DNA of 42,105 bases from Nitrospirae bacterium GWC2_57_13 (GTDB taxonomy: Bacteria > Nitrospirota > UBA9217). Made by a program: the position numbers and the translations under genes. The number at the start of each line of letters is the position of its first letter. The stretch's first letter is position 1. This document shows, piece by piece, positions 33,496-42,105 of this stretch. A model generated the notes under the pieces. That model searched no databases. It was not told the DNA's origin and saw only the letters and a program-made list of their open reading frames with translations. The stretch is taken from assembly GCA_001805055.1 (NCBI GenBank), contig MHDZ01000010.1, forward strand, positions 28,844 through 70,948, given 5' to 3'.

Positions 33496-33738
33496 TTACG
33501 CGGTTTTTTTAATGTAGAACGTGAACGTTCCTGTGCCTTCCTCCACGCCTACGATCTCATTGCCCGTTCTCTTGGCCCAGGCATTCATATCGTTCTTCGA
33601 TCCCGGGTCCGTTGTCTCCACCTTCAGCACCTGACCCTTGGTCAGCGATTCCACTGCCTTCTTGGTCTTCAGGATCGGCAGCGGGCAGTTCATACCCTTG
33701 GCGTCAAGAACCTGATCAGCTTTGATATCGGCAGACAT
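33496..33738 (-). CDS. tusA: TusA-family sulfurtransferase
   Basis: 80 residues with the TusA core DAKGMNCPLPILKTKKAVE (active Cys18) and the second half LKVETTDPGSKNDMNAWAKR. TusA carries a persulfide and hands it to partners such as DsrE proteins, for tRNA thiolation, molybdenum cofactor or sulfur metabolism. It is first gene of a two-gene operon with dsrE2. Confidence 0.95.
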   Translation of the reverse strand: MSADIKADQVLDAKGMNCPLPILKTKKAVESLTKGQVLKVETTDPGSKNDMNAWAKRTGNEIVGVEEGTGTFTFYIKKTA

Positions 33739-33792
33739 TCTTTCTTCACCTCCCTTAGATCGAGCTATGGAACCAAGTCTCAGGGGAAAGTT

Positions 33793-33814
33793 TGCGGACT
33801 GCCTGCGGACTGCC
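33793..33814. repeat. perfect tandem 11-bp repeat in the tusA leader
   Basis: TGCGGACTGCC occurs twice without a gap (33793-33803, 33804-33814). CAGGGG (33781-33786) and CCCCTG (33813-33818) can pair around it, so the tusA leader RNA may fold into a large stem-loop. Confidence 0.6.
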
Positions 33815-33837
33815 CCTGAAACACTTGTTTGAACGGT

Positions 33838-33865
33838 ATTATAATGCGCATCAGGCTAAAGTCAA
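33838..33865 (-). promoter_or_regulatory. sigma-70-type promoter of tusA-dsrE2
   Basis: Minus strand TTGACT (33865-33860), a 16-base spacer and a perfect TATAAT (33843-33838). The leader is about 90 bases. Confidence 0.8.
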
Positions 33866-33941
33866 GTATTTTTTCAGTTTGCAGAGGCATGCGCGTCGTA
33901 CATGATCAGGCTCTGTGGCCAGGTATCTGGAGAAAAATACC

Positions 33942-33970
33942 TTGCTACCCATACCCTCTTCTGGTATAGT
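33942..33970 (+). promoter_or_regulatory. sigma-70-type promoter upstream of dnaA
   Basis: TTGCTA (33942-33947), a 17-base spacer and TATAGT (33965-33970). A leader of about 220 bases would cover the AT-rich stretch before dnaA. Confidence 0.55.
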
Positions 33971-34029
33971 CGTCGCTTGGCACGAGAAGAGTACAACTTA
34001 TGTTGTGCAAGATGCGTGCTCGCCCCCGG

Positions 34030-34165
34030 CAACTGTAGACATCAGAAAACCGCCAATAACAAGGCGTCAAAAAATGGACAAAATGCCTCCCCGCATTGAT
34101 TCAATCAATTGAAATATAACGGTAAATATTGTTTTCAACACCTGTGGACAAGCATGTGCGTAACT
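34030..34165. other. candidate part of oriC upstream of dnaA (weak)
   Basis: An AT-rich stretch (about 34095-34138: ATTGATTCAATCAATTGA, then AATATTGTTTTC) is next to one DnaA-box-like site TGTGGACAA (34143-34151; inverse TTGTCCACA, one base from consensus). Only one good box is visible, so either the working origin lies elsewhere or its boxes are divergent. Confidence 0.35.
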
Positions 34166-34199
34166 AGGAGCATTTCAGGCTGATTTTCGGAGCTTTTTT

Positions 34200-35525
34200 A
34201 TGGATACTGTACGCGTCTGGGAAGAGATCCTTCTGCTGATAGAAAACCGTGTTTCCAAGCAGGGTTACGACACCTGGTTCAGCCATTCCCATCTGCGCTC
34301 CTTTGAAGGGACGACGATGGTGATCGAGGTGCCGAACAAGTTTCACCGCGACTGGATCAGGGAGCATTACTGGGATTCGCTGACGGAGATCATCCGCGAG
34401 GTGACGAAGAAGGACGACATGGAGATCGAGTTCTTCGTACAGCCCCAGGAGAAAAAGCAGGCCAAGGCGGCGAAGGAAGACAAAAAAGAAGTACGCGACC
34501 AGAAACCGACCCACCTGGAGAAGAAATATACCTTCAGTAATTTCGTGGTAGGCCCGAGCAACCAGTTCGCCCATGCCGCTGCCAAGGCGGTGGCCGACTC
34601 GCCGGGACGGACCTATAATCCCCTGTTCATCTACAGCGGCGTGGGGCTCGGCAAGACGCACCTGCTGCACGCCATCGGGCATCATGTCCAGTCGCGCTCC
34701 CCTCGCCTGAAGGTGACCTATCTGTCGTCAGAGCAATTCACCAACGAACTGATCAACCGCATGAGCCATCAACGGATGGAGGAGTTCCGGCAGAAGTATC
34801 GCCACATGGACATGCTCCTGATCGACGACATTCAGTTCATCGCCGGCAAGGAGCGGACCCAGGAAGAGTTCTTCCACACCTTCAACGCCCTCTACGATGG
34901 ACAAAAGCAGATCGTCGTGACCAGCGACCGCCAGCCCAAGGAGATCCCCGACATCGAGGAGCGGCTTCGGTCGCGCTTCGAGTCAGGCTTGATCTCGGAC
35001 ATTCAGCCGCCGGACCTGGAGACCCGCATTGCGATCCTGAAGACAAAGGCGGACTTCTGGGGCATCCGTCTGCCCGACGAAGTGGCCAACTTCCTCGCCT
35101 CGTTGATGAAGAACAACATCCGGGAGCTGGAAGGCGGACTCGTGAAGCTCGGCGCCGTGTCGTCCCTGACGAACACGGAGATCTCGCAGGAAATGGCGCA
35201 GAACGAGCTCAAATACCTCATCGACGGCAGGGAACGGGTGATCACCAATGAGTTGATCCAGAAGGTGGTGGCCGAATCCTTCGGCGTCAAGATATCAGAC
35301 CTGAAATCGAAGCGGCGCACCAGAACGGTCGTCCTGCCGCGCCAGGTGGCCATGCATCTCTGCCGCACCCTTGCCGGCACATCGCTCCCCGAGATAGGAA
35401 GCCTTTTCGGCGGAAAGGATCACAGCACGGTGATCCACTCCTGCAAAGTGATCGAACTACGGAAGGAAAAAGACCCTGAACTGAGGTCCCGGATCGAGAC
35501 GTTGACAAAGCTGTTAAAGGGTTGA
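34200..35525 (+). CDS. dnaA: chromosomal replication initiator protein DnaA
   Basis: 441 residues. Domain I (~1-80) and a Lys/Glu-rich linker (~82-105) are followed by AAA+ domain III with Walker A GVGLGKTH (147-154) and Walker B MLLIDDIQF. Domain IV carries the DnaA-box-binding signature MHLCRTLAGTSLPEIGSLFG, then GKDHSTVIHSCKVI. It binds DnaA boxes and opens the origin. It is the first gene of the dnaA-dnaN-gyrB-gyrA block. Confidence 0.98.
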   Translation: MDTVRVWEEILLLIENRVSKQGYDTWFSHSHLRSFEGTTMVIEVPNKFHRDWIREHYWDSLTEIIREVTKKDDMEIEFFVQPQEKKQAKAAKEDKKEVRDQKPTHLEKKYTFSNFVVGPSNQFAHAAAKAVADSPGRTYNPLFIYSGVGLGKTHLLHAIGHHVQSRSPRLKVTYLSSEQFTNELINRMSHQRMEEFRQKYRHMDMLLIDDIQFIAGKERTQEEFFHTFNALYDGQKQIVVTSDRQPKEIPDIEERLRSRFESGLISDIQPPDLETRIAILKTKADFWGIRLPDEVANFLASLMKNNIRELEGGLVKLGAVSSLTNTEISQEMAQNELKYLIDGRERVITNELIQKVVAESFGVKISDLKSKRRTRTVVLPRQVAMHLCRTLAGTSLPEIGSLFGGKDHSTVIHSCKVIELRKEKDPELRSRIETLTKLLKG

Positions 35526-35535
35526 TTTTTAAAAC

Positions 35536-35584
35536 AAATAGCCAGACAAAAAAAGTTGCTATTTAGTGCCCGTTCTGATACTAT
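35536..35584 (+). promoter_or_regulatory. dnaN promoter overlapping an inverted repeat
   Basis: TTGCTA (35556-35561), a 17-base spacer and TACTAT (35579-35584); the same TTGCTA -35 is used before dnaA. The inverted repeat AAATAGC/GCTATTT (35536-35542, 35558-35564) covers the -35 box. Confidence 0.55.
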
Positions 35585-35612
35585 CATCCATTCGCCACAG
35601 GAGGTTTCTTCG

Positions 35613-36731
35613 ATGAAACTGAAGATCAAAAAGGACGAGTTTCTGAGGGGCCTGCAGCGAGTGCAGGGGGTGGTGGAGAAGCGGAACACCATGCCCATCC
35701 TTTCGAACATGCTCCTTACGGCGGCGAAAGACGGCATCGAGATCGTGGCCACGGACCTCGAGATCGGGCTGCGGGGCAGCTATGCAGCGGAAGTGAAGGA
35801 CCCCGGAGCGGTCTGCGTGTCGGCGAAAAAGCTGTTCGAGATCGTGCGCGAGGTTCCCGAGGAAGAGATCCAGATCGAAACGACGGACGCGAACGGGATC
35901 AAGATCAGTTCGGGTCACGCCCAGTTCAAGCTCGTCGGCCTGCCGCAGGAAGAGTATCCGGCCCTGCCCGAGGTGCCCGAGGAGGGCATGATCGCCATCG
36001 AGGGCTCGACGCTGCGGGACATGATCAGGAAAACGCTCTATGCCGTCGGCGATAATGATACACGGTATGTACTGAACGGGCTCTTTGTTCAGATGCTGCC
36101 GGCAAAAGAGGGGCTGAAGATCCGCATGGTCGGCACCGACGGCCACCGCCTGTCCATGGTGGACCGCACGGTGAAAGCGCAGCATGCTGAAGAGACCGTG
36201 ATCATCCCGAAGAAGGCCATGATGGAGCTGCGCAGGCTGCTCGAGGAGGACCCATCGTCTACGGCCGAGCTCCGGATGGGTTTCAGCAAGAATCATGCGC
36301 TGTTCAAGCGCGACGGGCTGGTGCTGGTGTCGAAGCTGATCGACGGCAATTATCCCAATTACCAGCAGGTGGTCCCGGCGCAGAACAAGAAAAAAGTGTC
36401 CGTAGGCAAGGACGCCTTCGCTCATGCCGTCAAGCGCGTCTCCATCCTGTCCCGGGAGAAGACGAATGCCGTCAAAATGCAGCTGGAAAAGAACCGGCTC
36501 ATCCTTTCGACGAACAATCCCGAGCTGGGCGAGGCCGTTGAGGAGCTTGCCGTGGACTTTGCCGGAGAGGGCCTGGCCATCGGGTTCAATTCGCGATACG
36601 TCATGGACGTGCTCGGGGCCATGGACAAGGATACGATCAATCTCGAACTGAACGACCCGCTCAGCCCCTGCCTCATCACCGAGGCCGATGATCCCGACTA
36701 CCGGTGCGTGGTGATGCCCATGCGGGTGTAA
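35613..36731 (+). CDS. dnaN: DNA polymerase III subunit beta (sliding clamp)
   Basis: 372 residues in three clamp domains. MKLKIKKDEFLRGLQRVQGVVEKRNTMPILSNML-type opening, a middle segment with DNDTRYVLNGLF, and the terminal MPMRV that closes the clamp's hydrophobic pocket. ATG 35613 has CAGGAGG 8 bases upstream; the in-frame extension to 35556 would cross the promoter. It forms the ring that tethers the replicative polymerase. Confidence 0.98.
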   Translation: MKLKIKKDEFLRGLQRVQGVVEKRNTMPILSNMLLTAAKDGIEIVATDLEIGLRGSYAAEVKDPGAVCVSAKKLFEIVREVPEEEIQIETTDANGIKISSGHAQFKLVGLPQEEYPALPEVPEEGMIAIEGSTLRDMIRKTLYAVGDNDTRYVLNGLFVQMLPAKEGLKIRMVGTDGHRLSMVDRTVKAQHAEETVIIPKKAMMELRRLLEEDPSSTAELRMGFSKNHALFKRDGLVLVSKLIDGNYPNYQQVVPAQNKKKVSVGKDAFAHAVKRVSILSREKTNAVKMQLEKNRLILSTNNPELGEAVEELAVDFAGEGLAIGFNSRYVMDVLGAMDKDTINLELNDPLSPCLITEADDPDYRCVVMPMRV

Positions 36732-36825
36732 GTCTTTGCCGCCGGAAGTCTGCGGCGGTGTTGCGGTAGCGGCGCGCGGATTGATGTCCGTTCCCCCATG
36801 CAGGAAATTGCCCTTGAGCGATGAA

Positions 36826-39285
<2,460 letters not shown>

Positions 39286-39434
39286 TTTGGACCGAGTCGA
39301 CCCTATCGGCGTCCTTATGAATGGCAGTATGGTTGTCCCGGTCAAATCTTTTTGCGACCCTTGCGGTTTTGTTAGAGACAGAATAACGCCCCGGCGTGAC
39401 TACTGGAGGGGCTGCACCGGCGGCATGGAGACAC

Positions 39435-39617
39435 ATGATCGAGCGGGTCGTTCGAAAAAAGCGCATGCAGGACATTTCGGAAATCAGGGAGAACCTGCTC
39501 TTTTGGTTGTCCAAAACGCCGGATGAGCGCATTGCCGCCGTTGAACGTTTGCGGAGAGAACGCGATGGAAACGCAGACCGATTACAAAGAACTGCTCGCG
39601 TTGTTCAACGCGCATGA
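39435..39617 (+). CDS. small partner of a nucleotidyltransferase (60 residues)
   Basis: ATG 39435 with GGAG 4 bases upstream. The protein reads MIERVVRKKRMQDISEIREN, then LLFWLSKTPDERIAAVERLR, and ends RLQRTARVVQRA. Short helical proteins of this style (W-L-x4-P-x-ERI-x-AVE-x-LRR, then RLQR-x-x-RVV) are commonly coupled to a following nucleotidyltransferase gene, as here: the next gene starts at 39565, overlapping by 53 bases in another frame. Function unknown; it may be an antitoxin-like or regulatory partner. Confidence 0.75.
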   Translation: MIERVVRKKRMQDISEIRENLLFWLSKTPDERIAAVERLRRERDGNADRLQRTARVVQRA

Positions 39618-40014
39618 GGTCCGCTATATGATCGTCGGCGCCTATGCTCTCGCATTTCACGGCGCGCCGAGATATACGGGAGATTTGGACATTCTCGTGC
39701 GTCCCGACCGAGAGAACAGCGGTCGAATCCTCCGAGCCCTGGATGCTTTCGGTTTCGGATCCTTGGGATTAACGATCGATGATTTTGCAGTGCCGGACCG
39801 GGTCGTTCAGCTCGGAGTGCCGCCGGTCCGCGTAGATATCGTGACGTCGATCACCGGCGTATCCTGGGACGAGGCTGAGGCAAGCCGCGCTGCAGGGCGT
39901 TTCGGGAGCGTCCCTGTATCCTACATCGGGAAGGACGCGTTCATTCGGAACAAGCGGGCTTTGGGAAGAATGAAAGATCTTGCTGATGCCGAGGCTCTCG
40001 GCGCAGATCAATAA
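39565..40014 (+). CDS. nucleotidyltransferase (DUF6036-like), between gyrB and gyrA
   Basis: 149 residues. The nucleotidyltransferase core is YMIVGAYALAFHGAPRYTGD and LDILVRPDRENSGR (G-A-x-A-L-x-x-H-G, R-x-T-x-D-x-D), with a third acidic position in VRVDIVTSI. The last helix is FIRNKRALGRMKDLADAEAL. This is the nucleotidyltransferase class found in small toxin-antitoxin-like modules. It ends 9 bases before gyrA, so it sits inside the gyrase transcription unit. The target of nucleotide transfer is unknown. Confidence 0.85.
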   Translation: METQTDYKELLALFNAHEVRYMIVGAYALAFHGAPRYTGDLDILVRPDRENSGRILRALDAFGFGSLGLTIDDFAVPDRVVQLGVPPVRVDIVTSITGVSWDEAEASRAAGRFGSVPVSYIGKDAFIRNKRALGRMKDLADAEALGADQ

Positions 40015-40023
40015 CTATTGCCT

Positions 40024-42105
40024 ATGGAACCTCAGGAAATAAAATCACAGATAAATATCGAGCAGGAGATGAAGACCTCCTATCTCGATTATTCCATGAG
40101 CGTCATCGTGGGCAGGGCCCTGCCTGACGTGCGCGACGGGCTGAAGCCCGTGCACCGCAGGATCCTCTACGCAATGTTCCGCGAAGGTCTGCTGCACAAC
40201 AAGAAGTACTCCAAGAGCGCGGGCGTTGTCGGCGAAGTCCTCAAGAAATATCATCCCCACGGCGACAGCGCCGTCTATGACACCATGGTGCGCATGGCCC
40301 AGGACTTCAACATGCGCTATCTGCTCGTGGACGGTCAGGGCAATTTCGGGTCCGTTGACGGCGATTCCGCGGCGGCCTATCGCTATACCGAGGCGCGCCT
40401 CACGAAGCTCGCCGAGGAACTGCTGGCCGACATCGACAAGGAGACCGTGGATTTTGCGCCGAACTTCGACGATACCACGGTCGAGCCTTCCGTGCTTCCC
40501 ACGCGGGTACCGAACCTCCTGATCAACGGCTCAGCCGGCATTGCCGTGGGCATGGCGACAAACATTCCGCCGCACAATCTCTCGGAGGTCGTGGACGGGC
40601 TGGTCCTGCTGATCGACAATCCCGAGACAACGGTGCAGGAGCTTATGGCCGTGATCAAGGGGCCGGACTTCCCCACGGCAGGGTTCATCCACGGCTACGA
40701 AGGGATCCGCCAGGCCTACCTGACCGGCCGGGGGCTCATTCAGATGCGCGCCCGGGCTGAGATCGAGGAGGCGAAGGGCGACCGTGAGAACATCATCATC
40801 ACGGAACTGCCTTATCAGGTGAACAAGGCCCGGATGCTCGAGAAGATCGCCGAGCTGATCCAGGACAAGAGGATCACTGGCATCTCGGAGGTGCGCGACG
40901 AGTCGGACCGCGAGGGCATGCGGGTCGTGATCGAGCTGAAGAAGGGCGAGATCTCGAGCGTGGTCCTGAATCAGCTCTACAAGCACACGGCCATGCAGTC
41001 CACCTTCGGCGTTATTATGCTGGCCCTGGTGAACAATCAGCCCCGGGTCCTGAACCTGCGCCGGATCCTGACGAACTTCATTCAGCACCGCCGCGAAGTG
41101 GTCGTGCGAAGGTCGCGCTTCGAGCTCAGGAAGGCCGAGGAGCGGGCCCATATTCTCGAAGGCCTCAAGATCGCCCTGGAGAACCTCGACGCAGTGATCG
41201 CCCTGATCAAGGCGTCCAAGACCCCTGATGAAGCGCGGGCAGGGCTGATCCGCGAGTTCAGCCTCACCGACGTCCAGGCCCAGGCCATCCTGGAGATGCG
41301 GCTCCAGCGCCTGACAGGGCTGGAGCGCGACAAAATCCTCGATGAGTACGAGATCACGCTGAAGGAGATCGAGCGGCTGAACTCCATCCTGGCCTCGGAC
41401 GCGCTGGTGATGCAGATCATCAGGGACGAGCTGCTGGCGATCAAGGCCGAGTACGGCGATGTCCGGCGCACGGAGATCGTGGCCGAGACCACGGAGATCG
41501 GCATCGAGGACCTGATCAAGGACGAGGAAATGGTGATCACCATCTCCCACGCAGGCTATATCAAGCGGAACCCGCTCACCTTCTACCGCGCCCAGCGCCG
41601 CGGCGGCAAGGGCAAGATCGGCATGGAGACGCGGGAGCAGGATTTCGTCGAGCGGCTCTTTACCGCCACCATGCACAGTTATCTCCTCTTTTTCACGAAC
41701 AAGGGGCGGGTATATTGGCTCAAGGTGCACCAGGTGCCTGAGGCGGGCAGGCAGGCGAAGGGCAAGGCCATCGTGAACCTGATCCAGATCGGACAGGACG
41801 AGCGGGTCACTGCAGCGCTGCCGATCAGGGAGTTCACGCCCGGACATTTCATCCTCATGGCCACCAAGCAGGGCATCATCAAGAAGACGGAGCTTGCCGC
41901 CTACAGCCATCCCCGGCCGTCGGGCATCATTGCCATCACGCTCGAGGAAGGTGACGACCTGATCGCGGCCGAAGTGACCGACGGCAAGCGGGAGATCTTT
42001 CTCGGCACGCGCGGAGGGCTCTCGATCCGCTTCGCCGAAGAGGATGTGCGCGAGATCGGCCGGACCGGCAAGGGAGTAATCGGCATACGCCTTGTTGACG
42101 GCAAC
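40024..42105 (+). CDS. gyrA: DNA gyrase subunit A (3' end beyond the window)
   Basis: 694 codons are present of an expected ~810-840. The start [20 protein letters not shown] matches the family, with no clear Shine-Dalgarno. The catalytic Tyr lies in [14 protein letters not shown]. The quinolone-resistance region [12 protein letters not shown] keeps the Ser and Asp of sensitive enzymes. The GyrA box QRRGGKG, present in the C-terminal domain, separates it from ParC. It depends on read-through from gyrB and the inserted module unless it has an internal promoter. Confidence 0.98.
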   Translation, partial: MEPQEIKSQINIEQEMKTSYLDYSMSVIVGRALPDVRDGLKPVHRRILYAMFREGLLHNKKYSKSAGVVGEVLKKYHPHGDSAVYDTMVRMAQDFNMRYLLVDGQGNFGSVDGDSAAAYRYTEARLTKLAEELLADIDKETVDFAPNFDDTTVEPSVLPTRVPNLLINGSAGIAVGMATNIPPHNLSEVVDGLVLLIDNPETTVQELMAVIKGPDFPTAGFIHGYEGIRQAYLTGRGLIQMRARAEIEEAKGDRENIIITELPYQVNKARMLEKIAELIQDKRITGISEVRDESDREGMRVVIELKKGEISSVVLNQLYKHTAMQSTFGVIMLALVNNQPRVLNLRRILTNFIQHRREVVVRRSRFELRKAEERAHILEGLKIALENLDAVIALIKASKTPDEARAGLIREFSLTDVQAQAILEMRLQRLTGLERDKILDEYEITLKEIERLNSILASDALVMQIIRDELLAIKAEYGDVRRTEIVAETTEIGIEDLIKDEEMVITISHAGYIKRNPLTFYRAQRRGGKGKIGMETREQDFVERLFTATMHSYLLFFTNKGRVYWLKVHQVPEAGRQAKGKAIVNLIQIGQDERVTAALPIREFTPGHFILMATKQGIIKKTELAAYSHPRPSGIIAITLEEGDDLIAAEVTDGKREIFLGTRGGLSIRFAEEDVREIGRTGKGVIGIRLVDGN

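Overview
The window is a roughly 58-60% GC (estimated by eye) bacterial chromosome segment from a Gram-negative, didermic organism. It has an 800-residue GyrB, a YidC with a large periplasmic domain, a PagL-like outer-membrane enzyme, many two-component proteins and sigma-54 (RpoN) activators. The mix of DsrE/TusA sulfur carriers, a TauE/SafE exporter, two-CW proteins and several universal stress proteins (USPs) suggests an anaerobic or sulfur-cycling lineage such as Nitrospirota or Desulfobacterota. That placement is inference; no rRNA is present.

Layout. 1-5.9 kb: end of an ABC-F ATPase, an MBL-fold hydrolase, an OsmC protein, a PAS/GAF/HD-GYP c-di-GMP phosphodiesterase, a methyltransferase, and a decayed MNT/HEPN pair. 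5.9-8.6 kb: a large hybrid histidine kinase. 8.8-11.8 kb: the cluster rpmH-rnpA-yidD-yidC (minus strand) with a PagL-like gene behind it. 12-16.6 kb: a CBS-type Mn-dependent pyrophosphatase, a two-CW protein, a sulfotransferase and a chromate transporter. 16.9-28.5 kb: a stress/regulatory island with four USP genes, an NtrC-type kinase/regulator pair, a second NtrC-like regulator, a GntR/UTRA repressor, a TauE/SafE exporter with an unrecognised membrane partner, and four very small genes. 28.6-33.8 kb: two more two-CW proteins, tRNA-Glu and tRNA-Gln, DsrE-family and TusA sulfur carriers, an HD phosphohydrolase, a P-loop kinase and a Nudix hydrolase. 34.2-42.1 kb: dnaA-dnaN-gyrB-gyrA, with a two-gene nucleotidyltransferase module wedged between gyrB and gyrA. 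gyrA runs off the window.

The most interesting signal is regulatory. Two USP genes (starts at 17705 and 19273) each have a sigma-54 -24/-12 element and, at practically the same distance upstream, the same ~45-bp bipartite palindromic element (17805-17848 and 19388-19432). A near-perfect sigma-54 promoter (18055-18070) precedes a two-gene small-protein operon. A paralogue of its first product (25785-25958, minus) has a sigma-54-like promoter and another 18-bp palindrome upstream. Together with the two NtrC-family activators encoded here, this looks like an RpoN-controlled regulon joining USPs, tiny 'FAE-G' proteins and membrane transport. I do not recognise it as a described system.

The rpmH-rnpA-yidD-yidC block and dnaA, neighbours near the origin in many bacteria, are here about 22 kb apart, with that island between them.
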